DNA of 64,000 nt from Leifsonia williamsii (GTDB lineage Bacteria; Actinomycetota; Actinomycetes; Actinomycetales; Microbacteriaceae): NCBI RefSeq assembly GCF_030433685.1, contig NZ_JAROCF010000001.1, positions 3,038,001 to 3,102,000 of the forward strand, in the 5' to 3' direction. Below, piece after piece: positions 30,373 to 38,083 of the stretch (position 1 is the first letter of the stretch; each line of letters begins with the position of its first letter). The translations under genes and the position numbers were made by a program. The notes below the pieces were generated by a model, which was given only the letters and a program-made list of their open reading frames with translations, did not search any database and had not been told where the DNA came from.

Positions 30373-30881
30373 TAGCCGTTCGCCGCTGCGGCGAGGTCTT
30401 GGCGCGAGGCGTAGAAGGTCAGGCGGAACTTGCCGATCTGCACCTCGGCGGAGTCGGACAGGAGGGCGCTCTCGATGCGCACGCCGTCGTAGTACGTGCC
30501 GTTGAGCGAGCCCAGGTCGCGGACCTCGAACGCGGTGCCGCGGCGGGTGAACTCCGCGTGCCGGCGCGAGACCGTCACGTCGTCGAGGAAGATGTCGGCG
30601 TTGGGGTGGCGGCCGGCGCTCGTCACGTCGGCGTCGAGGAGGAACCGCGCACCGGTGTTCGGGCCGCGCCGCACGATGAGCAGCGCCGATCCGGACGGGA
30701 GCGCGCTGATGGCCTCCTGCTCCTCGGGCGAGATCTCCCCGTCGACCGGGAACATCTTGGACACGAACTCCTCGCCGAAGCGGGCCGTCGTGTCCTCGTT
30801 CCCCGCGGCGCGCAGGGGGTTGCGCTCGGCGTCGCCGTCGGCGGGGCCGCCCGTGGGCTCGTTGTTGGTCTCGTCAGGCAC
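30372..30881 (-). CDS. garA: FHA-domain regulator GarA/OdhI
   Basis: Phosphorylation-switched inhibitor of 2-oxoglutarate dehydrogenase and glutamate dehydrogenase. The 169 residues include an acidic N-terminus with the phosphoacceptor-type DTTARF motif (about 47-52) and a C-terminal FHA domain with SAGRHP, VSRRHAEF and GSLNGTY. The start GTG at 30881 has a perfect AAGGAGG 6-7 bases upstream, which excludes the longer reading. The kinase PknL at 13491 (or PknB/PknG elsewhere) is a candidate to phosphorylate it. The start overlaps the upstream gene by 8 bases. Confidence 0.93.
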   Translation of the reverse strand: MPDETNNEPTGGPADGDAERNPLRAAGNEDTTARFGEEFVSKMFPVDGEISPEEQEAISALPSGSALLIVRRGPNTGARFLLDADVTSAGRHPNADIFLDDVTVSRRHAEFTRRGTAFEVRDLGSLNGTYYDGVRIESALLSDSAEVQIGKFRLTFYASRQDLAAAANG

Positions 30882-31527
30882 CGTCAACCTCCTTCTCGTC
30901 CAGCGTATCGGAAAGCGGCCGCCTGTCATCGGCCGGAAGGCGGATTACGCGGGCGGTTTCGCGGATGTACACGATTCCGGCCCACCAGTAGAGGAACGCG
31001 CCCCAGAGCGCGAAGGCCCAGCCCAGCGGCAGCGACCACGGCGCAAGCGGAGCGAACGCCTCCCCCAGCATCAGCAGCGGGAGCGCCCAGAACAGGCAGA
31101 ACGTCGCGACCTTGCCCAGGTGGTGCACCGGGAGCGGGCCGAAGCCGTGGTTCGCCAGGACGACGCCGAGCACCGCCAGCATGACGTCGCGGGCGACGAT
31201 GACGGCGACGAGCCACCACGGGATCACCTCGCGCCAGGCCAGGCCGATCAGGGCGGCGAAGATGTAGAGCCGGTCGGCCGCCGGGTCGAGCAGCTGGCCC
31301 AGCCGCGAGACCTGGCCGAGCCGGCGCGCGAGCCAGCCGTCGAGGAAGTCGGTGATGCTGGAGACGACGAGCACGAGCAGCGCGAGGGCGTCCTCCCCCG
31401 TGATCACGAGCACGAGGAAGACGGGCACGAGCGCGAGCCGGAAGAAGCTGAGCACGTTCGGGATCGTCCAGATGCGCGAGCTCACCCCGTCGGGCGGGAC
31501 CGCTGCCTGGGCGCCGACACCATCCAC
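30874..31527 (-). CDS. CDP-alcohol phosphatidyltransferase (PgsA-like)
   Basis: Membrane phospholipid synthase of 217 residues with about six hydrophobic segments. The family signature is complete: D60, D63, G64, A67, R68, then G77, D81 and D85 (DFLDGWLARRLGQ then GQLLDPAAD). It is probably phosphatidylglycerophosphate or a related synthase; a mycobacterial pgsA gene is also near garA. The GTG start is preceded by TAGAGT plus 6 bases, so it is probably leaderless. It is the first gene of the operon with garA and ftsR. Confidence 0.88.
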   Translation of the reverse strand: MDGVGAQAAVPPDGVSSRIWTIPNVLSFFRLALVPVFLVLVITGEDALALLVLVVSSITDFLDGWLARRLGQVSRLGQLLDPAADRLYIFAALIGLAWREVIPWWLVAVIVARDVMLAVLGVVLANHGFGPLPVHHLGKVATFCLFWALPLLMLGEAFAPLAPWSLPLGWAFALWGAFLYWWAGIVYIRETARVIRLPADDRRPLSDTLDEKEVDGA

Positions 31528-31533
31528 TCCTCC

Positions 31534-31539
31534 ACTCTA
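31534..31539 (-). promoter_or_regulatory. -10 box of the pgsA-like/garA/ftsR operon
   Basis: TAGAGT on the minus strand with exactly 6 bases (GGAGGA) before the GTG at 31527. The GGAGGA would be untranscribed if the transcript starts at the codon. Confidence 0.6.
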
Positions 31540-31566
31540 CCGAGCGGCACAGTGCGGCCTGCGCCC

Positions 31567-31572
31567 TAGGAT
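31567..31572 (+). promoter_or_regulatory. -10 box of the DUF1295 gene
   Basis: TAGGAT with 6 bases before GTG at 31579. This spacing decides for 31579 over the in-frame GTG at 31573. Confidence 0.6.
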
Positions 31573-31578
31573 GTGGCC

Positions 31579-32403
31579 GTGGACCCGATCATCGTCTGTC
31601 TCTGGCTGCTGGCGGCCGTCTGCGCCGCGACCTGGGTGCTCTCGCTCGTGACGAAGGAGCACTCGTGGGTCGACCGCATCTGGTCGATCGTCCCCGTCGC
31701 CTACGCGTGGATCTTCGCCGGGGCGGCCGGGCTCGCCGACGCACGGCTCGACCTGGTCGCCGCGCTGATCACGCTGTGGGGCATCCGGCTCACCTTCAAC
31801 TTCGCGCGCAAGGGCGGCTACGCTCCGGGCGGCGAGGACTACCGGTGGCAGGTGCTGCGCGGGCGCATGAGCCGCGGGCTGTTCGAGGTGTTCAACCTCC
31901 TCTTCATCGTGATCTACCAGAACGTGCTGCTGCTGCTGATCACGCTGCCGATGTGGACGATGTCGCAGCACCGCACGCCGCTGAACCCGCTCGACCTGGT
32001 CTGCGCCGCGCTGTTCCTCGCGTTCCTCGTCGGCGAGACCGTGGCCGATCAGCAGCAGTGGGAGTTCCACCGCTGGAAGAAGGCGGAGGCGGCGGCCGGG
32101 CGCGCGCCGAGCCCGCGGTTCCTGCAGACCGGGCTGTTCCGCTCCTCCCGGCACCCCAACTTCTTCTTCGAGCAGGCGCAGTGGTGGGTGGTGTTCCTGT
32201 TCGGCTGCGTGGCGGCCGGCTCGCTGCTGCAGTGGACCGTGATCGGGCCGCTGCTGCTCACCGGGCTCTTCATCGGCTCCACCGTCTTCACCGAGAGCAT
32301 CTCGCGCTCGCGCTACCCGGAGTACGCCGAGTATCAGCGCAGGGTGTCGCCGATCGTGCCGTGGCTCCCGGCGCGCGGCGAGGTCGTCAGCGCGCCGCAG
32401 TGA
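31579..32403 (+). CDS. DUF1295 / steroid 5-alpha-reductase-like membrane protein
   Basis: Polytopic membrane protein of 274 residues, about seven hydrophobic segments. Its C-terminal part, with GLFRSSRHPNFFFEQAQWW and SRYPEYAEYQRRVSPIVPW, matches the DUF1295 (SRD5A/ICMT-like) family of NAD(P)H-dependent reductases and isoprenyl methyltransferases. The substrate is unknown. I start it at GTG 31579 because of the promoter spacing. It is convergent with, and overlaps by 17 bases, the next gene. Confidence 0.85.
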   Translation: MDPIIVCLWLLAAVCAATWVLSLVTKEHSWVDRIWSIVPVAYAWIFAGAAGLADARLDLVAALITLWGIRLTFNFARKGGYAPGGEDYRWQVLRGRMSRGLFEVFNLLFIVIYQNVLLLLITLPMWTMSQHRTPLNPLDLVCAALFLAFLVGETVADQQQWEFHRWKKAEAAAGRAPSPRFLQTGLFRSSRHPNFFFEQAQWWVVFLFGCVAAGSLLQWTVIGPLLLTGLFIGSTVFTESISRSRYPEYAEYQRRVSPIVPWLPARGEVVSAPQ

Positions 32404-32890
32404 CCGGTCCGCGCCGCGGCGGCTTCGGGAACGCCGAGCGCATGTGGTCGGAGTCGAGGTAGTCGGCCACGCCGATCAGGATGAGGCTGAACACGATCTG
32501 TTCGGTCACCATCCACAACGGGTACAGCCCGGGGACCGCGGCGATGACCAGCGTGACGACCGGGAAGATCTTGGAGAACAGCCGCAGCCGCGAGTAGGCC
32601 CAGTAGTAGCCCTTCGTCGCCCGCCAGGCGAAGTAGAACAGCGTGACGGTCATGCCGAGGACGACGACCGACCGCATCCACACGGGGAAGGGCACCGTGA
32701 CGCCGTCCATCGCGAGGACGACGGCCACCGCCACGGCGGCCGTGCCGATCAGCAGCTCGACGACGAGGAGCCAGGCGATGACGTGGAAGGCGCGGCGGGT
32801 GCGCGGGTGGTCGAGCCCCTCCTCGGGCACCGTGTATGCCGCGTGGCGGCCGCCGGCGAGGCGGTCGAGACGCGACAGGAGGGCTTCCAC
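32387..32890 (-). CDS. Unrecognised four-helix membrane protein
   Basis: No family recognised. 167 residues with four hydrophobic helices (about 36-58, 72-90, 106-124, 126-143), an N-terminus rich in charged residues and a basic tail. YFAWRATKGYYWAYSR sits between helices two and three. The GTG start is 6 bases after a TACGGT box that lies in a perfect palindrome shared with the divergent gene at 32923. Being divergent and probably coregulated is the only hint to function. Confidence 0.75.
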   Translation of the reverse strand: MEALLSRLDRLAGGRHAAYTVPEEGLDHPRTRRAFHVIAWLLVVELLIGTAAVAVAVVLAMDGVTVPFPVWMRSVVVLGMTVTLFYFAWRATKGYYWAYSRLRLFSKIFPVVTLVIAAVPGLYPLWMVTEQIVFSLILIGVADYLDSDHMRSAFPKPPRRGPVTAAR

Positions 32891-32891
32891 C

Positions 32892-32921
32892 CCTCCACCG
32901 TAACCCGGACTACGGTGGAGG
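32892..32921. promoter_or_regulatory. Perfect palindromic bidirectional promoter
   Basis: An 11-bp inverted repeat (CCTCCACCGTA at 32892-32902 and its complement at 32911-32921) with an 8-base spacer. Each arm holds a TACGGT -10 box followed by 5-6 bases and a start codon, GTG at 32890 leftward and ATG at 32923 rightward. Both genes would be leaderless, sharing one 30-bp element. Confidence 0.7.
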
Positions 32922-32922
32922 C

Positions 32923-33435
32923 ATGTCGTGCATCCGCTTCAACACCCCCGCCCAGCGCCAGGCCATGCGGGCGGCCCGCCCGGCCATGCTCACGGCGGAG
33001 GAGGCGGCGGCGCTCCACCCGGCGCCGGAGGTGACGGAGAGCAAGATCCGTCGGCTCCGGCTGCTCGCAACCGACCCGAACCCCAAGATCCGGGAGGCCG
33101 TCGCCAGCAGCTACAACACGCCGGCCGACCTGTTCGAGACGCTCGCGAAGGACCCGGACGAGGGCGTGCGCGGCTGCGTCGCCAAGAACGAGGCGACGCC
33201 GTGCGACATCCTGCGCGCGCTCGCCTCCGACCGATCGGAGACCGTGCGCGGCTGGGTGGCCGTCAACTACTTCGTTCCCGCCGATGTGATGGAGCAGCTC
33301 GCCGCGGACAGGAGCCGCACCGTCCGCAGCCTGGTGAAGTGGAAGGCGTCGCTGGCCGAGGAGGCCGCGGGCGCGGAGGGCGCGGAGGGCGCGGCCGAGC
33401 TCGCGGGCGCGGAGCGCGAGGCCGCGAGGGTCTGA
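32923..33435 (+). CDS. Leucine-rich-repeat-variant (LRV) type protein
   Basis: 170 residues of unknown function. Residues 43-145 hold about four repeats of roughly 25 residues with the pattern LA.DP...VR..VA.N..TP..... (LATDPNPKIREAVASSYNTP, LAKDPDEGVRGCVAKNEATP, LASDRSETVRGWVAVNYFVP, LAADRSRTVRSLV). This is the LRV alpha-helical repeat, likely a protein- or nucleic-acid-binding solenoid. The tail is Glu/Ala/Gly-rich. The start is ATG 32923, 6 bases after TACGGT. It precedes the S4 gene by 2 bases, so they form an operon. Confidence 0.82.
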   Translation: MSCIRFNTPAQRQAMRAARPAMLTAEEAAALHPAPEVTESKIRRLRLLATDPNPKIREAVASSYNTPADLFETLAKDPDEGVRGCVAKNEATPCDILRALASDRSETVRGWVAVNYFVPADVMEQLAADRSRTVRSLVKWKASLAEEAAGAEGAEGAAELAGAEREAARV

Positions 33436-33437
33436 CC

Positions 33438-33803
33438 GTGGCCGAGAGCGTGCGGGTCGACTCCTGGGCGTGGGCCGTCCGGCTGTTCAAGACGCGCTCG
33501 GCCGCCTCGGACGCGTGCAAGGCCGGGCACCTCAAGGTCAACGGGGAGCGGGCCAAGCCGTCGCAGCCGGTGAGGGTCGGCGATGAGGTGCGCGCCTTCG
33601 TCGCCGGGACCGAGAAGATCTACATCGCCCGCCGGCTGATCGTGAAGCGCGTCGGCGCAGCGGTGGCGGCCGAGTGCTTCGAGGACCGCACACCGCCTCC
33701 CCCGCCGAAGACGGAGGCGCCGCTCGCCGTGCTGCGCGATCGCGGCGCCGGGCGGCCCACCAAACGCGACCGCAGGCTCCTGGACCAGCTGCGAGGACAC
33801 TGA
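33438..33803 (+). CDS. S4-domain RNA-binding protein (Hsp15-like)
   Basis: 121 residues. The N-terminal S4 domain (VRVDSWAWAVRLFKTRSAA, then CKAGHLKVNGERAKPSQPVRVGD, residues 5-55) is that of Hsp15, which binds stalled 50S subunits in other bacteria. A Pro-rich linker and a basic tail (RGAGRPTKRDRRLLDQL) follow, as in relatives. The GTG start is 2 bases after the LRV gene stop, and its stop overlaps the next start (TGATG), so translation is coupled. Confidence 0.88.
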   Translation: MAESVRVDSWAWAVRLFKTRSAASDACKAGHLKVNGERAKPSQPVRVGDEVRAFVAGTEKIYIARRLIVKRVGAAVAAECFEDRTPPPPPKTEAPLAVLRDRGAGRPTKRDRRLLDQLRGH

Positions 33804-34612
33804 TGGCGCGGGCGCGCATCGGCATCTCGGGCTGGACGTACGCGCCGTGGCGCGGGGTCTTCTACCCGAAGGGGCTGCCGCACCGGGCCGAGCTGGCCTA
33901 CGCCGCAGAGCGCCTCGACTCGATCGAGATCAACGGGAGCTTCTACTCGCTGCAGCGCCCCTCCAGCTACCGCACCTGGGCCGAGCACACCCCCGACGAC
34001 TTCGTCTTCGCGGTCAAGGGCGGCCGGTACATCACGCACATCCTCCGGCTGAAGAACGCCCGCACCGCGGTGGCGAACTTCTTCGCATCGGGCGTACTGG
34101 CGCTGGGGCCGAAGCTCGGGCCCCTGCTCTGGCAGCTGCCACCCACGCTGCCGCTCGACCCGGAAGAGCTGGACGCGTTCCTGACCCTGCTCCCCCGCAC
34201 CACGGCGGCCGCCGCGACGCTCGCGGGCGAGGCGACGCTCGACGAGGACCGCACCCACACCGCCATCGCCGCCGACCTGCCGCTGCGGCACGCGGTGGAG
34301 GCGCGGCACCAGTCCTTCACCGATCCCGCGTTCGTGCGGGTGGCCCGCGAGCACGGCGTCGCGGTGGTCGTCGCCGACACCGCGGGGCGCTACCCGGTGA
34401 TCAGGGAGGTGACCGCCGACTTCATGTACGTCCGCCTCCACGGCGACGAGGAGCTGTACACCAGCGGGTACGACGACGAGGCCCTCGACCGCTGGGCCGG
34501 CGACATGCGCGGCTGGCTGGCCGAGGGCCTGGACGTCTACGCGTACTTCGACAACGACGTGAAGGTGCGCGCGCCGTACGACGCGATGGGGCTGCGCGAG
34601 CGGCTGCGCTGA
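33803..34612 (+). CDS. DUF72 family protein
   Basis: 269 residues with a TIM-barrel-like DUF72 fold: IGISGWTYAPWRGVFYPKGLP at the start, SIEINGSFYSLQRPSSYRTWAE, FVFAVKGGRYITH, LLWQLPPTLP, AVEARHQSF, and YVRLHGDEELYTSGYDDEAL with YAYFDNDVKVRAPYDA. Function in bacteria is unknown, though conserved acidic and aromatic residues suggest an enzyme. The ATG overlaps the S4 gene stop. Confidence 0.9.
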   Translation: MARARIGISGWTYAPWRGVFYPKGLPHRAELAYAAERLDSIEINGSFYSLQRPSSYRTWAEHTPDDFVFAVKGGRYITHILRLKNARTAVANFFASGVLALGPKLGPLLWQLPPTLPLDPEELDAFLTLLPRTTAAAATLAGEATLDEDRTHTAIAADLPLRHAVEARHQSFTDPAFVRVAREHGVAVVVADTAGRYPVIREVTADFMYVRLHGDEELYTSGYDDEALDRWAGDMRGWLAEGLDVYAYFDNDVKVRAPYDAMGLRERLR

Positions 34613-34642
34613 GCCGGGCACGCTGAGCCGGGCGCGGCTCCG

Positions 34643-35029
34643 TCAGTTTTGCAGTACCGAGAGCACGTTGCCCGCGGGGTCGCGGAACCAGGCGATGTCC
34701 GGACCGCGGTCCTGGCTGCGGCCCCGCATGACGCCCCTGTCGTCGGTGGGCAGCTCGTCGCCGTAGATCTTCGTCGCGACTCCGCGGCCGTTGAGGTCGT
34801 CGACGGCGGCGTCGATGTCGTCGACGACGAGGTTCAGGATGGTGAAGCTCGCCGGCGTGTGATCCGGCTTCGCGTAGACGAAGACGTGCCCGCCGGCCGG
34901 GAGCGCGATGTCGAGGTTGTCCATCGGGCCGTCCGTGACGTCGAGGCCGAGGGTGTCCCGGTAGAAGGTGCGGGCCGCGGCGATGTCGTCGACGCTGAAG
35001 CCGCTGAAGATGTCGAGTGGGGTGACCAT
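34643..35029 (-). CDS. VOC-superfamily protein (glyoxalase/bleomycin-resistance fold)
   Basis: 128 residues with two beta-alpha-beta-beta-beta modules: FSGFSVDDIAAARTFYRDTLGLDV and FTILNLVVDDIDAAVDDLNGRG, ending AWFRDPAGNVLSVLQ. Metal ligands of glyoxalase I (His, Glu) are not clearly in place, so the substrate is unknown. Ends convergent with the DUF72 gene. Confidence 0.85.
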   Translation of the reverse strand: MVTPLDIFSGFSVDDIAAARTFYRDTLGLDVTDGPMDNLDIALPAGGHVFVYAKPDHTPASFTILNLVVDDIDAAVDDLNGRGVATKIYGDELPTDDRGVMRGRSQDRGPDIAWFRDPAGNVLSVLQN

Positions 35030-35062
35030 GGGGTCATGGTGGCGCGGATGCGCCGCCCGCGT

Positions 35063-36013
35063 CTAGACGAACCGCAGCGACTCCTGCAGGCGGGTGCGCA
35101 GGTCGAAGACGCGGTCGACGCTCTCGCGGCCGGCCGCGCTGGCGCCGTCGCGGAGGATGGACGGGAGGAGGGAGCGGCGCACGAGCAGGGAGCCCGACAG
35201 CCTTCCGCGCTGCACCACGTCGGACGGCACCGCCAGGTCGTCGTCGGGCACGACCACGATGAGGCCGGTGAAGCGGACGCCCGCCTGGCGGCCGACCGCC
35301 TTCGCCGCTCGGTGCAGCTCGTGGAACGGCTCCTCGTCGGGGGCGAGCGACGGGCCGACGATCTCGCCCTTGGCCAGCTTGACCTCGCCGCCCCAGTCGG
35401 CCGAGCGGACGGCGAAGAGGCCAGCCGGGCCGAGCACGATGTGGTCGAGCTTGCCGTCGGAGTGCGGCACGGCGATGTCGTTCCAGATGGTGAAGCCGAT
35501 GCCCAGGCCGGAGACGGCGCGGGCGGTGGCCTCCTCGGCGAGCGCCTCCGCCAGCAGGCCGCGGATCTCGCGCGGCGCCGAGCGGACGAGGGCGGGGTCG
35601 TACGGGTCGTCGAGGTCGGTGCCGCGGCCCATCCATTCGCGCATGAGGGAGAGGTAGCGCTCGCGGGCGCGGCCGCCGGGGTGGCCGTAGGAGCGGGCGC
35701 GCACGCTCGCGCCGCCGCTTCCGCCGCGCGGGCGGGTGGGGTGGACGGTGGCGCTGAACCCGCCGGCCCCCGCGTCGCCGGAGACGGCGTCGACGACGAC
35801 GCCCTCGCCGCGGTCGTAGCGGGCGCGGTCCTCGGGGTCGCCGATCAGCTCCCACGCGTCCTGCACGGCCTGGAAGGCGGCGGCCGAGCCTCCGGTGTCC
35901 GGGTGGGTCTCGCGCAGCAGGCGACGGTAGGCGCGGCGGAGGTCGTCGTGGCTGACGGTCGCGCTGACGCCGAGCACCTCGTAGGGGGTGGGCGAGGCGG
36001 GACTGTCGCTCAT
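35063..36013 (-). CDS. J-domain protein with NERD-like C-terminal domain
   Basis: 316 residues. The first 70 are a DnaJ domain (YEVLGVSATVSHDDLRRAYRRLL, then the HPD motif in ETHPDTGG, and AWELIGDPEDRARYD), without the Gly/Phe and zinc regions of DnaJ. After a Gly/Ser linker, residues 165-290 resemble the NERD (nuclease-related) domain: DGKLDHIVLGPAGLFAVRSADWGGEV. The acidic-x-Lys of active NERD nucleases appears as RSAD, so it may be inactive. It likely recruits DnaK (Hsp70) to some nucleic acid or membrane task; this is inference. Confidence 0.8.
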   Translation of the reverse strand: MSDSPASPTPYEVLGVSATVSHDDLRRAYRRLLRETHPDTGGSAAAFQAVQDAWELIGDPEDRARYDRGEGVVVDAVSGDAGAGGFSATVHPTRPRGGSGGASVRARSYGHPGGRARERYLSLMREWMGRGTDLDDPYDPALVRSAPREIRGLLAEALAEEATARAVSGLGIGFTIWNDIAVPHSDGKLDHIVLGPAGLFAVRSADWGGEVKLAKGEIVGPSLAPDEEPFHELHRAAKAVGRQAGVRFTGLIVVVPDDDLAVPSDVVQRGRLSGSLLVRRSLLPSILRDGASAAGRESVDRVFDLRTRLQESLRFV

Positions 36014-36165
36014 CGTGCTCTCGGGTCTGGTCGGGACGGGGGTCGAACACCGAGACTAGCGCGCGGATCCGCGAATTCGCTCGATATGCGTGGTCGCTCG
36101 ATTGCGGCCGGTAACTGACCGCATGCGGGTGGAGAGTGGAGGGACACCGACAGAGAGGGACGAAC

Positions 36166-36543
36166 ATGGCCATCACCGACTGGCGCATCGAGCTGATCAC
36201 GCTCCCCGTGGCCGACGTGGACCGCGCGAAGGAGTTCTACGTCGACAAGCTGGGCTGGAACGCGGACCACGACCACCGCGTCTCCCCCACCCTGCGCTTC
36301 GTGCAGGTCACGCCTCCGGGCTCCGCCTGCTCCATCGCGTTCGGCGAGGGGCTGACGGAGCGCGCGCCGGGCACGGTGTCCGGCCTGCAGATCGTCGTCC
36401 CGGATGCCGACGCGGCACTGGCGCACCTCCAGGAGCACGGTGTGACGGCTCAGGGCGTCGCCGACCTGGACTGGGGACGCTTCGTGACCTTCGCCGACCC
36501 GGACGGCAACGAGTGGGCGCTGCAGGAGCTGCCGCCGCGCTGA
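36166..36543 (+). CDS. VOC-superfamily protein
   Basis: 125 residues with the glyoxalase/VOC fold: RIELITLPVADVDRAKEFYVDKLGW at the start, FVQVTPPGSACSIAFG, GLQIVVPDADAALAHLQEHGV, and FVTFADPDGNEWALQE at the end. Function beyond the fold is not known. GAGAGGGACGAAC precedes the ATG; a longer reading from 36136 is not needed. It converges on the lycopene elongase gene with 3 bases between stops. Confidence 0.87.
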   Translation: MAITDWRIELITLPVADVDRAKEFYVDKLGWNADHDHRVSPTLRFVQVTPPGSACSIAFGEGLTERAPGTVSGLQIVVPDADAALAHLQEHGVTAQGVADLDWGRFVTFADPDGNEWALQELPPR

Positions 36544-36546
36544 CCG

Positions 36547-37428
36547 TCAGGCGTTCCACTCCCAGATCAGCAGCATCGTCACGACGAACCCGCACGCGTA
36601 GTTGATCCACAGGAAGCGCCGCCAGCCCCGGTTGGCGGCGCTCGCGCCTTCGTCGGGGACGGTGAGGTACGGCGCCGCGGTGGCGATGTACGGGATGGCC
36701 AACACCGCTGCGAGCGGTCCGGGCCAGGGCGTGAACAGCATGGCGACGCCCGCGAGCGCCCAGGCCGTCACGGCGAGCTGCGTGGTGCGCGCTGCGCCGA
36801 GCACCGTGGCGATGGAGGCGATCCCGCCCTCCCGGTCCGGGACGACATCCTGCACGGCGCCGAACGCGTGGCTGCCGACCCCCCACAGGAAGAAGGCGAC
36901 CAGCACGAGCCACAACCCGGGGGTGAACACCGCGCCGGCGAGCACGAGGCCGTACAGGGCGGGGCTGACGAAGTGGAAGCTGGAGGTCGCCGAATCGAGG
37001 AACGGCACCTCCTTGAACCGCAGACCCTTCACCGAGTAGGCGGCCACCGCGAACAGGCTGAGGGCGAGCACCAGCCAGGACAGCGGGGAGCCGACGACGA
37101 CCAGGTAGACGACGAACGGCACGCACAGCGCGACGGCCGCGACGAGCGTGCGGCGGTGCATCGACCGGTCGAGCAGTGCGCCCTCCGCGCCTCCCTTGCG
37201 CGGGTTGCGGAGGTCGGACTCGTAGTCGAAGACGTCGTTGATGCCGTACATCGCGAGGTTGTACGGGACGAGGAAGAAGAGGGTGCCGACGATCAGCGTG
37301 ACGTCCACCTGCCGTGTGGTCAGGAGGTAGGCGGCCGCGAACGGGAAGGCGGTGTTGATCCAGCTGACCGGGCGGGAGGCGAGCAGCAGCTGGCGGAGCG
37401 GAGAAGTGGCGGCGGCCTGCGCGGTCAT
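36547..37428 (-). CDS. crtEb: Lycopene elongase / prenyltransferase (CrtEb type)
   Basis: UbiA-family membrane prenyltransferase that adds C5 units to lycopene in C50 carotenoid synthesis. 293 residues with about eight helices. The two Asp-rich motifs are visible: NDVFDYESDLRNPRK (about 66-80) and DVVPDREGGIASIATVLGA. It is the last gene of the crt operon, ATG overlapping the crtYf stop as ATGA. Identity as CrtEb rests on its place with crtYe and crtYf, the C. glutamicum decaprenoxanthin gene set. Confidence 0.92.
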   Translation of the reverse strand: MTAQAAATSPLRQLLLASRPVSWINTAFPFAAAYLLTTRQVDVTLIVGTLFFLVPYNLAMYGINDVFDYESDLRNPRKGGAEGALLDRSMHRRTLVAAVALCVPFVVYLVVVGSPLSWLVLALSLFAVAAYSVKGLRFKEVPFLDSATSSFHFVSPALYGLVLAGAVFTPGLWLVLVAFFLWGVGSHAFGAVQDVVPDREGGIASIATVLGAARTTQLAVTAWALAGVAMLFTPWPGPLAAVLAIPYIATAAPYLTVPDEGASAANRGWRRFLWINYACGFVVTMLLIWEWNA

Positions 37429-37748
37429 GGGCGGGTCCTCCTCCGCCGCAGCAGCAGCCAGACCGCGGGGAGCAGCAGCAGCGCGGCCAGCGGGTAGGAG
37501 AAGTCCTCGAGCGGGACGAGGCCGAGCCGGGCGCCGCTGATGCGATCTGTGGAGTACGTCATCAGGCCCGCGCCGATCATGAGGTTGTCGAAGATCGCCG
37601 TCAGCGCGAGGACCACCACAGCGGCGATCGCCACGGGGAGCGTCCAGCGCCGGAGCAGCTCCTTGCGGTCGCGGGAGACGGCGAGCGCGATGCCGAGGGC
37701 GACCGCCGCGACCGCGATGAACGCCAGGCTGAGCAGGAGGTAGGTCAC
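37425..37748 (-). CDS. crtYf: C50 carotenoid epsilon-cyclase subunit (CrtYf type)
   Basis: Small membrane subunit of the heterodimeric cyclase, 107 residues with three hydrophobic helices. It contains the lycopene-cyclase-domain signature IFDNLMIGAGLMTYSTDRISG and LVPLEDFSYPLAALLLLP. The start is GTG overlapping the crtYe stop (GTGA). Works with CrtYe on the elongated C50 intermediate. Order Ye then Yf follows that in Corynebacterium. Confidence 0.9.
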   Translation of the reverse strand: MTYLLLSLAFIAVAAVALGIALAVSRDRKELLRRWTLPVAIAAVVVLALTAIFDNLMIGAGLMTYSTDRISGARLGLVPLEDFSYPLAALLLLPAVWLLLRRRRTRP

Positions 37749-38083
37749 CGCTCCTCCCCCCGCCGCTCCGAGACGCGGTCGAGCACCAGCCGGGCGCCGA
37801 AGATCAGCACCAGCGTGAGGTAGCAGAGGAAGACGAGGAAGAAGACCTCCTCCAGCGGCAGCTCGGGCGCGACCTCGATGCCGGTCATCGCGGGCGATTC
37901 GCCGCGCGCGAAGACACCGAGGGCGATGCCCGCCGCGTCCCAGGCGAGGAAGAACGCGAGACCGACGGCGAGGGTGATCGACGCACGGCGTGCGTCGCGC
38001 CAGAACACCAGCCGGAAGCGGCGGTCGAGCAGCACCATCGCGGCCAGCGCGACGAGCACGCACGCCAGGTAGGCGAGGCTCAC
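37745..38083 (-). CDS. crtYe: C50 carotenoid epsilon-cyclase subunit (CrtYe type)
   Basis: Partner subunit of the heterodimeric cyclase, 112 residues with three helices. It shows LAYLACVLVALAAMVLLDRR at the start, FFLAWDAAGIALGVF and the conserved ELPLEEVFFLVFLCYLTLV. The GTG start overlaps the crtI stop as GTGA. The two small subunits together correspond to the single CrtY-B cyclases of fungi (family knowledge). Confidence 0.9.
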   Translation of the reverse strand: MSLAYLACVLVALAAMVLLDRRFRLVFWRDARRASITLAVGLAFFLAWDAAGIALGVFARGESPAMTGIEVAPELPLEEVFFLVFLCYLTLVLIFGARLVLDRVSERRGEER

